This document shows, in pieces, positions 27,181-36,910 of a DNA stretch of 64,000 nt. A program made the position numbers and the translations under genes. The first letter of the stretch is position 1, and the number at the start of each line of letters is the position of its first letter. Under the pieces are notes generated by a model. The model worked only from the letters and a program-made list of their open reading frames with translations. It did not search any database and was not told the origin of the DNA. This DNA is from Thermosynechococcaceae cyanobacterium MS004. Its GTDB lineage: Bacteria; Cyanobacteriota; Cyanobacteriia; Thermosynechococcales; Thermosynechococcaceae. The DNA is taken from positions 1-64,000 of the forward strand of contig JAKRSB010000149.1 in assembly GCA_022402525.1 (NCBI GenBank). The letters are read 5' to 3'.

Positions 27181-27335
27181 ACGTGAGTTCGACAAAAAAC
27201 AACCGCCCCTCATCCTCCCATCCTACTTTTCCCTAGGGAGAAGTAGGGGCAATGAAATTTCAAGCTTCTTAAGCCCCTCGCCTTTGGGAGAGGGGTTTGG
27301 GGTGAGGGGCTTCAAGTGCATCATCGAACTCACGT
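27181..27335. mobile_element. 155-bp MITE-like element with 12-bp terminal inverted repeats
   Basis: The ends ACGTGAGTTCGA (27181-27192) and TCGAACTCACGT (27324-27335) are perfect inverted repeats. The interior is non-coding and rich in complementary C/G tracts (CCCTCATCCTCCC and GGGAGAGGGGTTTGGGG), so it can fold strongly. It has no transposase. A related half copy lies at 35615-35690. It sits between dctQ and dctM. Confidence 0.8.
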
Positions 27336-27368
27336 ATATTGAGCAACTGTTTATTGAGCAACTAAGTT

Positions 27369-28715
27369 ATGGGCTTTGAATGGCTAGCGATCGCAATGTT
27401 CATAGGATTCTTGGCAATCCTGATGAGCGGCTATCCCGTGGCGTTTTCCTTTGCTGGAACGGGGCTTGTCTTTGGATTAATCGGCTGGCTTGTAGGTGCC
27501 TTCGACCCCAGTCGATTGCTGCTGCTGCCCAATACTTGGTTTGGCATAATGTCCAACTTCACCCTATTAGCCATTCCCTTTTTTGTCTTTTTGGGCGCAG
27601 TGTTAGAAAAATCTGGAATCGCCGAGGAACTCCTTGAAACCATTGGCATTGCCTTAGGCTCGCTTCGGGGTGGAGTGGCAATCGCTGTCATTATTGTCGG
27701 CACCTTATTGGCAGCAACCACTGGAGTTGTTGCAGCAACCGTCATCATCATGGGGATGCTGTCGCTACCAACCATGCTGCGCTACGGCTATGACAAACAG
27801 CTAGCCGCAGGGGCCATTATTGCCTCAGGAACACTGGCGCAATTAATTCCGCCGAGCTTGGTGCTATTGGTCTTGAGCGATCAGCTAGGGGTATCGGTCG
27901 GCGATCTTTTCTTAGGCGCGTTAATTCCCGGTCTGATGCTTTCAGCCTCCTATATCCTGTACGTTTTAGGCATCGCATTTTTCAAGCCCAATCTTGCTCC
28001 GGCGCTGCCCCTAGAAACGAGACAGATCAGCAGAACAGCTCTGGTGCGTAAGGTCATTAAAGCCGTATTTCCGCCCGTTTTGCTCATTCTGGCCGTTCTG
28101 GGAAGCATCTTTTGGGGTTTGGCGACACCAACAGAAGCAGGGGCGGTGGGGGCGGTTGGAGCCTGTGGGTTAGCGGCCCTCAATCAGAAACTGAATTGGG
28201 CGCTGATCAAATCAGCAGGACAGTCTACCGCTAATGTGACGGTAGTAGTGGTGATGATTTTATTTTGCTCGTCATTTTTTAGCCTGATTTTTGATGCCTT
28301 GGGTGGTAAAACACTCATTACGGGATTGTTGGTGAGTTTGCCAGGGGATAAGGCTGCTTTTTTGATTGTCAGCAATATTTTGATTTTTATTCTTGGATGG
28401 CTGCTGGAGTTTGTCGAAATTTGCTTTATTGCGATTCCTCTATTGGTGCCTGCCGCCCAGCAGTTGGGGCTAGATATGGTGTGGTTTGGGGTGGTGATGG
28501 CGATTAATTTACAAACAGCCTTTATTTCACCCCCTGTCGGGTTTTCATTGTTCTATTTACAAAGTGTGGCTCCCAAGGAAGTCAGTACGAGAGATATTCA
28601 CAAAAGCGCATTGCCTTTTATGGCTTTACAAGTTGCGGTACTGCTCCTGGTGGTGAGTTTCCCCCAGACGGTTCGCTGGCTCATCGATCTGTCAGCCCAG
28701 CAGCCCGTCCTATGA
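27369..28715 (+). CDS. TRAP transporter large permease (DctM family)
   Basis: The 448-residue, ~12-helix ion-coupled transport subunit of a TRAP system. [36 protein letters not shown] and the C-terminal tract [15 protein letters not shown] are hallmarks of DctM. Substrate (often a carboxylate) is not readable from the permease. Its last 6 bp overlap the 3' end of the binding-protein gene on the opposite strand. Confidence 0.94.
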   Translation: MGFEWLAIAMFIGFLAILMSGYPVAFSFAGTGLVFGLIGWLVGAFDPSRLLLLPNTWFGIMSNFTLLAIPFFVFLGAVLEKSGIAEELLETIGIALGSLRGGVAIAVIIVGTLLAATTGVVAATVIIMGMLSLPTMLRYGYDKQLAAGAIIASGTLAQLIPPSLVLLVLSDQLGVSVGDLFLGALIPGLMLSASYILYVLGIAFFKPNLAPALPLETRQISRTALVRKVIKAVFPPVLLILAVLGSIFWGLATPTEAGAVGAVGACGLAALNQKLNWALIKSAGQSTANVTVVVVMILFCSSFFSLIFDALGGKTLITGLLVSLPGDKAAFLIVSNILIFILGWLLEFVEICFIAIPLLVPAAQQLGLDMVWFGVVMAINLQTAFISPPVGFSLFYLQSVAPKEVSTRDIHKSALPFMALQVAVLLLVVSFPQTVRWLIDLSAQQPVL

Positions 28716-29822
28716 TTTGAGTTTGGCGTAGTTATAGCGGGCAAAGCTGCCTTCATTGATGTTGTTCCAGGCATAGATGCGATCGCGAAACTTTTTCCAC
28801 TCCGTAAAAACAATCTTAAAGTCGGGATCTTTGGCAGCAAATTCTTCGTACAGCTCAAAGGAGGCTTTTTCAGCTGCTGCCAAAATTTCATCACTGTACT
28901 GACGGAGATTGACACCACCTTGAACCAGGCGTTGTAATGCTTCGTTATTGCGGGCATCGTAGCGCGAGAGCATCGTCAGATTTGATTCATAAGCAGCCGC
29001 CTGTAAGGCCGCTTGATATTCAGGGGGTAGGTTTTTCCATTCATTGAGATTGATCTGTAGTTCCAGGGTTGGCCCTGGCTCCCACCAGCCAGGATAGTAA
29101 TAGTATTTAGCGACCTTGTGCAGCCCTAGCTTTTCATCATCGTAAGGTCCCACCCATTCAGCCGCATCGATTGCGCCGGTTTGCAGCGCTTGAAAAATTT
29201 CGCCCCCAGGTAAGGACTGGACGGTGACGCCCAGTTTGCCCATGACTTGCCCACCCAAGCCCGGAATGCGCATTTTCAAGCCTTGGAGGTCGCTGACCTT
29301 GGAGATTTCCCTCCGAAACCAGCCGCCCATTTGCGCTCCGGTATTGCCGCAGGGAAACTGAATCACTCCAAATTTGCGGGCATAAAGATCTTGAAGTAGC
29401 TTTAATCCACCGCCTTCGTATAACCAAGCGTTCTGCTGCTGGGCATTTAAGCCAAACGGGACAGCCGTACCAAAGGCGACGGCGGGGCTTTTGCCCACAT
29501 AGTAGTAGCCAGCCGAATGACCGCAAGGCACTGCCCCTTGAGACACTACATTCAGCACTTCTAGGGGTGGCGCTATCTCTCCGGCTGCTCTAGGGGTGAT
29601 TTTAAATTTACCCCCGGTGAGCAATGCTAAGCGATCAGCAAATACTTTTGCCCCGCCAAAAATTGTATCTAGAGAGATCGGCCAGCTCGTTGCCATTTGC
29701 CAGTTAATGGTTGGCAGGGAAGTATTTGAGCTTGATGCAGTGGTGGCTGTTTTACAGGCGGATAAGCCCACTCCTGCGGTAGCGCTTGCGATCGCAGTTT
29801 GCAAAAATTGCTTGCGTTTCAC
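28710..29822 (-). CDS. TRAP transporter substrate-binding protein (DctP family, TakP-like)
   Basis: A 370-residue periplasmic binding protein. The N-terminus [19 protein letters not shown] ends in LSAC, so it may be a lipoprotein, perhaps Tat-exported. DctP features include [21 protein letters not shown] and [10 protein letters not shown]. The last resembles the binding site of the alpha-keto-acid-binding TakP group, which suggests an organic acid (inference). The start is GTG with AAGGAG 8 nt before it. The gene converges on dctM instead of sharing its strand, which is unusual. Confidence 0.92.
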   Translation of the reverse strand: MKRKQFLQTAIASATAGVGLSACKTATTASSSNTSLPTINWQMATSWPISLDTIFGGAKVFADRLALLTGGKFKITPRAAGEIAPPLEVLNVVSQGAVPCGHSAGYYYVGKSPAVAFGTAVPFGLNAQQQNAWLYEGGGLKLLQDLYARKFGVIQFPCGNTGAQMGGWFRREISKVSDLQGLKMRIPGLGGQVMGKLGVTVQSLPGGEIFQALQTGAIDAAEWVGPYDDEKLGLHKVAKYYYYPGWWEPGPTLELQINLNEWKNLPPEYQAALQAAAYESNLTMLSRYDARNNEALQRLVQGGVNLRQYSDEILAAAEKASFELYEEFAAKDPDFKIVFTEWKKFRDRIYAWNNINEGSFARYNYAKLKS

Positions 29823-29956
29823 TCCGTTAACTCCTTGAGTTATGCTGAGACACTCTCATTCAGCATCCTTAACAAAATAGCTTCAATCCGCCACTCAAGT
29901 TATGTTTGTTTGTAAAGACCCTAAGCCATGCCAATCCGCAATGAATGATGGCTACC

Positions 29957-30223
29957 TCACCCATGGTCTGGCACCACCGCTGACAACTTTACAGTCCCAG
30001 ACAAAGAGGTTCCTCCACCAGCGGCAGGAACCTTTTCAAACTTCAATCGCTCAAACTTAGCGCCGCTGCTGGTCGCTGAAACGCTCTGAGATGGCAAGGC
30101 TAACGTGGCAGCTAGGGCAAAAAGTAAGACACCGAAAAAGGCGATCGCTTTAGAGCCTCGATGAAGACTGGGTAGAAACTGAAACGCTATCGAAATCCCT
30201 CCAACAAGTTTCTCAAACTTCAA
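29957..30223 (-). CDS. Small putative secreted protein, unknown
   Basis: An 88-codon frame with a hydrophobic segment (about 27-46, AIAFFGVLLFALAATLALP) followed by a possible AXA-type cleavage region and a short Gly/Ser-rich tail. The minus-strand neighbours are the TRAP binding protein and the sulfate operon. Coding style fits the region (it contains GCGATCGC), but I recognise no family and it could be spurious. Confidence 0.4.
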   Translation of the reverse strand: MKFEKLVGGISIAFQFLPSLHRGSKAIAFFGVLLFALAATLALPSQSVSATSSGAKFERLKFEKVPAAGGGTSLSGTVKLSAVVPDHG

Positions 30224-30336
30224 TAAAAATCGTTGATACTAACCCTCATTGCATGGGCTCAACTAAAGAGCTCAATTAACTGGCTCAATTAACTGGCTCA
30301 ATTAAAGAGCCCAATTAACGGGTTCAGGCAACAGGT

Positions 30337-31380
30337 TCAGGCAACGGGTTCAGCAACGGGTTCAGCAACGGGTTCAGCAAGAGAATCACCAAAAACCTTA
30401 GTGAACTTCGGTTTCACGAAAACCGACTGTCCGGGCTGCAGGTTTAATGCATCAAACTTTTCACGGCCAAAGTGGGCCGTTAGCAGTTGACGATCTTCCA
30501 AGAGCAGCTCGACCTGCACTTCCCAGCCCAGGTGAATGACCCGATCCACCGTCGCCGGAATCGCGGTGCCATTTTCATTCGTCAACACTTCAATATCGTG
30601 GGGACGAATGAATAGATCGCCACCGTTGGCATGGCCGTCTTTGAACAGCTTCGTGTTCCGAGACAGCACATTCACTGGCCCAATGAAGCTCATCACAAAG
30701 GAGCTAGAAGGGTTATCGTACACGGCGGCAGGCGACCCAATCTGCTCAATGCGCCCCTGGTTCATGATCACAATGTCATCTGCAACTTCCATCGCCTCTT
30801 CTTGGTCGTGAGTCACAAAAACGCTAGTCACATGAAATTCATCGTGGAGTCGTCGCAGCCAAGAGCGCAGTTCTTTTCGCACTTTGGCGTCCAAGGCACC
30901 AAACGGCTCATCCAGCAAAAGCACCTGGGGCTTAACCGCGAGCGCTCGCGCTAGTGCTACCCGCTGCCGTTGCCCCCCAGAAAGCTGGCTAGGATAGCGA
31001 TCGCCCAGCCCCTGAAGCTGCACCAGATCCAATAGCTCCTCCACCCGCGCCTTGGTTTCATTCTTAGGTGATTTGCGAATCTCTAGGCCAAAGGCAATAT
31101 TTTGGCGAATGGTAAGGTGCTTAAACAGCGCATAGTGCTGAAACACAAAGCCAATATTGCGCCGTCGCACATCTAGGTTGGTGGCATGTTCACCATCAAT
31201 ATAAATCCGGCCTGAATCAGCCGACTCTAGCCCCGCAATGACCCGCAACAGAGTAGATTTGCCTGAACCAGAAGGCCCCAGTAGGGCAATCAGGCTACCA
31301 TCCTTCACCTCAAGATTGATATTGTCTAAGGCTTGATAGGTGCCAAAGTGCTTCTCAACGTTTTCAATCAGAATACTCAT
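30337..31380 (-). CDS. cysA: Sulfate/thiosulfate ABC transporter ATPase CysA
   Basis: ATPase of the sulfate permease. The ABC domain (about 1-230) has Walker [11 protein letters not shown]-loop VFQHYALF, signature LSGGQRQR and Walker [14 protein letters not shown]-terminal regulatory TOBE-like domain (IRPHDIEVL) follows. I start at the ATG 31380 ([13 protein letters not shown]), with AAGGA upstream; ten further in-frame codons upstream look non-coding. The C-terminus ends in [12 protein letters not shown], a threefold in-frame duplication not part of the family fold. Last gene of the sulfate operon. Confidence 0.95.
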   Translation of the reverse strand: MSILIENVEKHFGTYQALDNINLEVKDGSLIALLGPSGSGKSTLLRVIAGLESADSGRIYIDGEHATNLDVRRRNIGFVFQHYALFKHLTIRQNIAFGLEIRKSPKNETKARVEELLDLVQLQGLGDRYPSQLSGGQRQRVALARALAVKPQVLLLDEPFGALDAKVRKELRSWLRRLHDEFHVTSVFVTHDQEEAMEVADDIVIMNQGRIEQIGSPAAVYDNPSSSFVMSFIGPVNVLSRNTKLFKDGHANGGDLFIRPHDIEVLTNENGTAIPATVDRVIHLGWEVQVELLLEDRQLLTAHFGREKFDALNLQPGQSVFVKPKFTKVFGDSLAEPVAEPVAEPVA

Positions 31381-31476
31381 AGATCCTTGATGTCCTTGTG
31401 ACAACTCCAAACAAAACGAGCAAACATCGCTCTAAACCTGACCCCTTGATCTGACCCCTTGACCCCATGCCCCGAC

Positions 31477-32328
31477 TTAATGCCCCCCGCGTTGCGCCGT
31501 GCGACGCTCTAATATTTCTTTCAAAATCAGGGTGATGACCGCCAAAATGGCGAGAATAGACGCTGCCCCAAATGCGGCTTGGGTTTCGTAGTTTTTGTAG
31601 GCTTCTTCCACAAACAGCGGTAGGGTTTGGGTTTTGCCGACAATACTCCCCGACACCACCGACACCGCCCCGAATTCTCCCAAAGCGCGGGCATTGGTTA
31701 GCAGCACCCCGTAGAGCAGCCCCCATCGAATGTTGGGTAGGGTTACTCGCCAAAAAATCTGCCAGTCTTTTGCCCCCAAGGTCTTTGCTGCCTCTTCTTC
31801 CGCTGGGCCTGCATCTTCAAGCACAGGCATTACTTCTCGCGCCACAAAGGGCAATGTCACCACAATCGTGGCTAAGATAATCCCCGGTGGGCTAAAGATG
31901 AGCTTGAGCCCCCAACTGCTGATGGTGGGGCCAAACCATACCCCGTTTTCCCCGTAAAGCAGCACGAGCATTAGTCCGACAACCACCGGAGAGATGGCAA
32001 AGGGCAAGTCGAGTAGGCTAATTAAAAGCGATCGCCCTGGAAATTGATTTCGTGCAATCACCCAGGCAGCGCATAGGCCAAAGATGGTGTTCAGCGGAAC
32101 TGAAACACCTGTTGCCAGCAGCGATAGACCTACAGCGGACTGAAAAGCTGGAGAGCCAACGGCTTTCAAGAACTCCCCAATCCCCTTATGAAAGGCCTCA
32201 TAAAAGACCGCAATAGCAGGGACAAACAATACCAGAGCTAAATAAACGACAGCAATGGTAATGAGTAAAGGTGGCCCAAAAAAAGAAGCAATCCCCTTGC
32301 TAGGCCGAGCTGGCGCAACACTAGGCAT
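31477..32328 (-). CDS. cysW: Sulfate ABC transporter permease CysW
   Basis: A 283-residue inner-membrane permease with six helices. The coupling loop [22 protein letters not shown] and [13 protein letters not shown] are typical of CysW. It overlaps the end of cysT by 8 bp, so the two permeases are translationally coupled. The order sbpA-NIL-cysT-cysW-cysA equals that of the Synechocystis sulfate operon. Confidence 0.95.
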   Translation of the reverse strand: MPSVAPARPSKGIASFFGPPLLITIAVVYLALVLFVPAIAVFYEAFHKGIGEFLKAVGSPAFQSAVGLSLLATGVSVPLNTIFGLCAAWVIARNQFPGRSLLISLLDLPFAISPVVVGLMLVLLYGENGVWFGPTISSWGLKLIFSPPGIILATIVVTLPFVAREVMPVLEDAGPAEEEAAKTLGAKDWQIFWRVTLPNIRWGLLYGVLLTNARALGEFGAVSVVSGSIVGKTQTLPLFVEEAYKNYETQAAFGAASILAILAVITLILKEILERRTAQRGGH

Positions 32329-33184
32329 AGCGACGACCCCACTGCTGTAGTGCGTTAATCACAAAAAGCATCGCGAGGGAAATCAGCAGCAGCACGGTAC
32401 CAATGACCGTCGCGCCGCCATAGTCGTAGGCTTCTAGCCGCTGAAACACCAGCACTGGCGCAATCAAATCCTTAAAAGGGATGCTAGAGGAGATCAAAAT
32501 CACCGAGCCGTATTCTCCGACCGCCCGTGAGAAGCCCAGCGCAACCCCTGTCAAAATGGCCGGAATCAATGGCGGGAGAATGACCTTAAAGAAGGTCTGC
32601 ACCTGAGTTGCGCCCAAGGACCAGGACGCTTCCTCCGCTTCTTTTTCCATTTCTTGCAACACAGGCTGAAGGGTTCGCACAATAAAGGGAAAGGAAATAA
32701 AGATCATGGCGATCAAGACCCCTAGCCGCGTGAAGGCAATTTTGATGCCAAAGGGGGCAAAGAACTGACCAATCCAGCCTGTTTCTCTGTAAACCGTGGC
32801 CAGCACCAACCCCGCTACCGCCGTGGGGAGTGCAAAGGGCAGGTCAACAGCAGCATCCACAATTTTTCTGCCAGGAAACTTGTAGCGCACCAGCACCCAG
32901 GCCACTAGGGTTCCCATTACGCCGTTAATGAGTCCTGCGGCCAGGGAGGTAAAGAAGGTCACGTCGTAGGCTGAAAGCGCAATGTCTGAGGTGGCAATTC
33001 GCCAAAACTCAGCAGGACTCACGGTAAGAGCCTTACCGAATAAGGCTGTAATGGGCAGCACCAGCATAATCAGCAGGTACGTCACAGTGATAGTCCAGGG
33101 AAGTGAAACACGCTGCCAAAGGGCTGGGGTTTTCCGCTGGGGTGCTTGCGCCAATCGCGCAGAGAGCTCAAGATTTGTAGCCAA
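32321..33184 (-). CDS. cysT: Sulfate ABC transporter permease CysT (CysU)
   Basis: Partner permease of about 287 residues with the coupling loop [20 protein letters not shown] and [13 protein letters not shown] place the start at a TTG (33184, [11 protein letters not shown]) because GGAGAGGAG lies about 6 nt before it. The ATG at 33226 would place that purine-rich stretch inside the coding region and add 14 residues of no obvious function. Confidence 0.93.
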   Translation of the reverse strand: MATNLELSARLAQAPQRKTPALWQRVSLPWTITVTYLLIMLVLPITALFGKALTVSPAEFWRIATSDIALSAYDVTFFTSLAAGLINGVMGTLVAWVLVRYKFPGRKIVDAAVDLPFALPTAVAGLVLATVYRETGWIGQFFAPFGIKIAFTRLGVLIAMIFISFPFIVRTLQPVLQEMEKEAEEASWSLGATQVQTFFKVILPPLIPAILTGVALGFSRAVGEYGSVILISSSIPFKDLIAPVLVFQRLEAYDYGGATVIGTVLLLISLAMLFVINALQQWGRRYA

Positions 33185-33234
33185 TGGGAACTCCTCTCCT
33201 AAAAGACATCTGTAAAAAAGCGCCAATAAACACG

Positions 33235-33594
33235 CTATTGAAATGACCAGCTTTCTTGGGTGGTAGCGTTATCGCTCAGAATTTCAATGTGCAGCTCTGC
33301 CAAATAGGCGATCGCGCTTTGAATTCGCTCTGGAGTACCGTACAGCTCTAGGTCAAACCAACCCGACTCCTGGGTATTCGTTGCCAGCAGGGCACTCAAA
33401 ATATTGACCTCTAGCTCAAAACGAGTCGTCAGGGTTGAGATGACAGGTTCCTGGGTGTACTTTGGCGGAATCTGGATTTGAATATGCTGACGAGTACGCT
33501 GACTGCCCTGACCTGCTGTCGAAGGCGGAATGCCATCGATTCGATCAGCAGAGTCACGGGGAGAGCTGGCAAAGCTGGGAGAACTAAGCGTCAT
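33235..33594 (-). CDS. NIL-domain protein of the sulfate operon
   Basis: A 119-residue protein whose C-terminal ~75 residues match the NIL domain ([21 protein letters not shown], then [16 protein letters not shown]), a ferredoxin-like fold found at the end of some ABC ATPases as a possible ligand sensor. The first ~40 residues are polar and probably disordered. The gene lies between sbpA and cysT, the same place as the small NIL gene in Synechocystis. A regulatory or accessory role in sulfate uptake is inferred. Confidence 0.85.
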   Translation of the reverse strand: MTLSSPSFASSPRDSADRIDGIPPSTAGQGSQRTRQHIQIQIPPKYTQEPVISTLTTRFELEVNILSALLATNTQESGWFDLELYGTPERIQSAIAYLAELHIEILSDNATTQESWSFQ

Positions 33595-33657
33595 CGGAGT
33601 GCCCTTTAGAGATGTGTAGGATTGAGCGGTGAAGACTGAGCGGCTAAGATTTAGCAG

Positions 33658-34761
33658 CTAAGGTTTAGCGATCGCCGCCTGGGTTTTATCAAAGATCCCG
33701 CCATCCGAGAAAAATTTCTTATCGATTGCTTCCCACCCACCAAAGTCTTGGACGGTGATCAGCTTAGTGACTGGCGGAAACTGCTTCTCAAATTCCTTCG
33801 CAACCGTTGGATCAACAGGTCGGAAACCCACCTTGGCAAACTCGCGCTGAGCATCCGGAGTAAAGAGGAATTGAGCAAAGGCCTCGGCTATCTTGCGAGT
33901 GCCCCGCTTATCGACAATCTTGTCCACAACGGCAACAGGCCCTTCAATCCGGATATTGATGTCCGTGGGCACGGTATAGGGCTGTTCTTCCCCATTCAGC
34001 TTGGCAAGTAGAATCTCATTTTCGTAGTTGATCAGTACATCGCCCTGCCCCTGCTTATAGAACACATCCGTTGACTCACGGGCATCCTTCGGCAAAATAG
34101 GCGTATTCCTGAGTACACTTTCGACAAAGGCTTGAGCCTTAGCTTCATCTCCCCCCGCTTGGATGACCGATCCCCAAAGTCCCAAGAAATTCCACTTGGC
34201 ACCTCCAGAGGTTTTGGGGTTGGCGGTGATGATTTGAAAGTCACCAGTGCCCAACTGTTCCCATTTTTCGACTTTAGGTTTGCCAGGACGGGTTACGAAA
34301 GTCACCACAGAATTGGTCACAATTCCATCATTGGGCACTTCCTTTTCCCAGCCTGGATCAATCAGGCCAGCCTGCTCAATTTTTTTGACATCTCCCGCTA
34401 GGGCTACCGCTACGATATCTGCCTCTAAACCATCAATGACGGCACGGGTTTGTGAGCCAGAGCCACCATAGCTTTGCTTAAAGGAGACTTCCTGCCCAGT
34501 CTTGGCTTTCCAGTCTGCAACAAACTTCGGAATGATTGCCTCATAGGCTTTCTTGGTCACTGCATAGGAAACCAGGGTCACCTGATTCTCTCCACCACCC
34601 GCTGCCGCAGGAGAGTCTGTCGCGGCAGGAGATGTTGCAGTTTCAGTACCGCCACCACCACAGCCCGCTAGAAGCATTCCAACGCCACCGATCATCACGA
34701 CAGCCCGCTGCAGAGCCGTGGTAGACATCTTTTTTTGGAACGCTGGACTGGATGGGTTCAT
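33658..34761 (-). CDS. sbpA: Sulfate-binding lipoprotein SbpA
   Basis: Periplasmic sulfate receptor of the CysTWA permease. The start is chosen at ATG 34761 (MNPSSPAF), with AAAGGAAG 7 nt upstream; longer starts are possible. The N-terminus is a lipoprotein signal (VVMIGGVGMLLAGC) followed by a Gly/Ser/Ala linker. The mature part has VSYAVTKKAYEAII, FKQSYGGSGSQTRAVIDGLEADIV and NPKTSGGAKWNF, the sulfate-contacting elements of this family. It heads the operon. Confidence 0.95.
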   Translation of the reverse strand: MNPSSPAFQKKMSTTALQRAVVMIGGVGMLLAGCGGGGTETATSPAATDSPAAAGGGENQVTLVSYAVTKKAYEAIIPKFVADWKAKTGQEVSFKQSYGGSGSQTRAVIDGLEADIVAVALAGDVKKIEQAGLIDPGWEKEVPNDGIVTNSVVTFVTRPGKPKVEKWEQLGTGDFQIITANPKTSGGAKWNFLGLWGSVIQAGGDEAKAQAFVESVLRNTPILPKDARESTDVFYKQGQGDVLINYENEILLAKLNGEEQPYTVPTDINIRIEGPVAVVDKIVDKRGTRKIAEAFAQFLFTPDAQREFAKVGFRPVDPTVAKEFEKQFPPVTKLITVQDFGGWEAIDKKFFSDGGIFDKTQAAIAKP

Positions 34762-35219
34762 CTTGAAACTTCCTTTCATAATCATCAACGAACGCTTTTG
34801 AATCGCATCATAACCCCCATTAAATCACATACAGAGTAGAATTTAATCTCAATACAATTCAAATTCACTTCAAACCTCGTCTCATTCCGCGTTGACTCTA
34901 ACTAGAGCCCATCACTGATTAGATTACACAATAGACTCTTTCAAAAGCAGGCCGCATTACAGCCGCATTACAAATGAGATTGAATCAAAACATGGGCGCT
35001 AGGTTTTCGCGAGATGAGGGTGCAACAATTCACTGTGAAACATTGCACAATCGCGGTGGAAGTGAGATCGTCACAGAGAGATCTTCACTGTCCAGACCCT
35101 GCGGGCAACCCTAAAACTCAAGGGGACGTGCTTCAGCATGAATGCTCTACAAATTCAAAAAAACAGTTGCGCAGATTATCAACAGTGGCAATGGGACAGT
35201 GGCAATGGCGACCTGATTG

Positions 35220-35612
35220 CCGCTTCGATGCGTTTCACGCGGATTTTCCGAATAATATCGGGAACTTTGTTGAGCTGCTTAATCTGCATCGGCACCTGTT
35301 TGGCGATCGCCTGGACATTCTGCTCCTAAATGGTGCCAAGCTGAACCCCAACGTTTTTGCACTAGAGGTCGATTGCTTTTTTGAGGTTGCTCCCCTTGAG
35401 GGCGACAATGGTGTCCTTTGCTTCGTAGTAAACAATCAAAAAATCGACGTTTTCCCTACGTTCTGGGGTGGGGTCATGCCTGCCATGACAAAATCAGCCC
35501 GTCCGGTCTGGAGGGCTGGAATCAGTCCCTTGAAATCTGACGCTTGAATTTTGAGCTTAAGTCCCAGTTCGCGGGCGAGGGTGTTGGCAATATCTACATC
35601 AAAACCCACGAT
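35220..35612 (-). pseudogene. Decayed amino-acid ABC substrate-binding protein (SBP family 3)
   Basis: Conceptual translation on the minus strand gives recognisable SBP-3 blocks in order: VGFDVDIANTLARELGLKL, then IPALQTGRADFVMAGMT, a one-base deletion in a C-run, VDFLIVYYEAKDTIVALKG, two in-frame stops, then VGVQLGTI, EQN, AIAKQVP and QLNKVPDIIRKIRVKRIEAA. The N-terminal third is missing and the break coincides with a partial MITE at 35615. The plus-strand frame through this region is only the antisense of the remnant. This is the only SBP-3 sequence in the window, while natG/natH lack a binding protein. Confidence 0.85.
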
Positions 35613-35614
35613 TT

Positions 35615-35690
35615 TTCATTACCTCTCCTTCTCCCCAGGAAAAAGGAGGATGGAAGGATGAAGGGCGGTTGTTTTCCGTCGAACTCACGT
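35615..35690. mobile_element. Partial MITE copy, reverse orientation
   Basis: The right end carries the TIR TCGAACTCACGT (35679-35690). The preceding ~65 bp align, reverse-complemented, with the left half of the 27181-27335 element: both contain the tracts GGCGGTTGTTTT and AGGATGGAAGGATG/AGGATGGGAGGATG. The other half is absent. It abuts the SBP remnant. Confidence 0.8.
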
Positions 35691-35892
35691 TGGATCAGGT
35701 TGGTTGCCAGCGTATCTTGTAGCAAGCGTCAGCAAGAGTATGCCATTTTAAGGTTGCCTAGATTGGACAAAGTGCCGCAGTCGCAAGCCGTTTCTTAGAC
35801 AAGCCGTTTCTTCGATCAGTCCTTAGAGCAGCCACAACCCCTCCTTATCGCCGTCCGGGCCAGGAACCTCATTCCCTACTCCCGCTCCCGAC

Positions 35893-36822
35893 CTATCCCA
35901 GCTTGCAGTGCGCCTCTCCCCCTCGCTCAATCCAGCCACGGATCAGACCAGAAGTAGACTGTGCGGCCGCACAGTTCCCGGCTCCGTCAATCACAATCAC
36001 CCCACCATCTCCGTTCACCTTGCGGACTAAATAGTCGATACCAGCCTGGGATGCCGCCACCGCGTCCAGGCCCTTAAATTGCACAAAGTCAGAAATTGTT
36101 TTGGCCAGCACCGTCCGCAAAAACTGCTCCCCGTAGCCCGTGGCTGAGACTGCACAGGTTTCGTTGTCGGCAAAGACGCCAGCCCCCACGATGGGCGTAT
36201 CTCCCACACGCCCCCAGCGCTTATTCACCAACCCACCTGTGGAGGTGGCCGCCGCCAGATTGCCCTGAAGATCACGCGCCACCGCGCCTACGGTTCCCAA
36301 CTTTTGCGAGGGTTTAATGCGCTCGTGATCTAGGGTCATACGCCCTGCGGCTTGGGCTTCGGCAAGCTGCAGGATTCGGGCTTCGGTAATAAAGTATTCG
36401 TCTGGATAGGTTGTGACCTCACAAAATTTTGCAAATTCTAGGGCACCATCTCCCACCAGCAAGACATGATCTCCCTGCTCTAAAACGCGCCGCGCTAAGG
36501 CAATCGGGTTTTTAATGTGTTTTACACAGGCCACAGCTCCCGCCCGCAGGTCGCTACCGTTCATGAGCGCCGCATCCATCTCGACCTTGCCCTCCGCATT
36601 CAATACAGAGCCTTGCCCTGCGTTATAAAGGCGATCATCTTCTAACAGCATGACGCAATGCTCCACCACATCTAGAGCGCTGTCGCCCTGCTCTAGACGC
36701 GATCGCCCTTGCTCAAGGATGGCGGTAATGCTCTGCTGAAAGGTGGCTTCGCTGGCCTCGTGCTTGAGATCCTCTAGGGCACCTGCTCCGCCATGAATCA
36801 TTAGAGAATAGGAATTAGACAT
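35893..36822 (-). CDS. Isoaspartyl peptidase / plant-type L-asparaginase (Ntn hydrolase)
   Basis: A 309-residue precursor of the type III asparaginase family that cleaves isoaspartyl dipeptides and asparagine. It would self-process before Thr177 (KLGTVGAVA), which becomes the N-terminal nucleophile of the beta chain. The N-terminus MIHGGAGALED and STGGLVNKRWGRVGDTPIVGAG are family signatures. Such enzymes also finish cyanophycin breakdown (beta-Asp-Arg), which may be relevant to the cyanophycin-synthetase relative 14 kb away. Confidence 0.93.
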   Translation of the reverse strand: MSNSYSLMIHGGAGALEDLKHEASEATFQQSITAILEQGRSRLEQGDSALDVVEHCVMLLEDDRLYNAGQGSVLNAEGKVEMDAALMNGSDLRAGAVACVKHIKNPIALARRVLEQGDHVLLVGDGALEFAKFCEVTTYPDEYFITEARILQLAEAQAAGRMTLDHERIKPSQKLGTVGAVARDLQGNLAAATSTGGLVNKRWGRVGDTPIVGAGVFADNETCAVSATGYGEQFLRTVLAKTISDFVQFKGLDAVAASQAGIDYLVRKVNGDGGVIVIDGAGNCAAAQSTSGLIRGWIERGGEAHCKLG

Positions 36823-36910
36823 GCTTTGATTTTTACGGTTTGGGTGTTCGGCTTCAGGGCTTGCTTAGTGGTTTGTCTGGGAGCCTGTTTAGGGTTAGTC
36901 CGCATTCAAC

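Noticed and set aside
35014-35547. 177-codon plus-strand open frame
   Set aside because: It is antisense to a recognisable, decayed SBP-3 gene. The plus-strand translation has no family resemblance, while the minus strand gives ordered SBP blocks.
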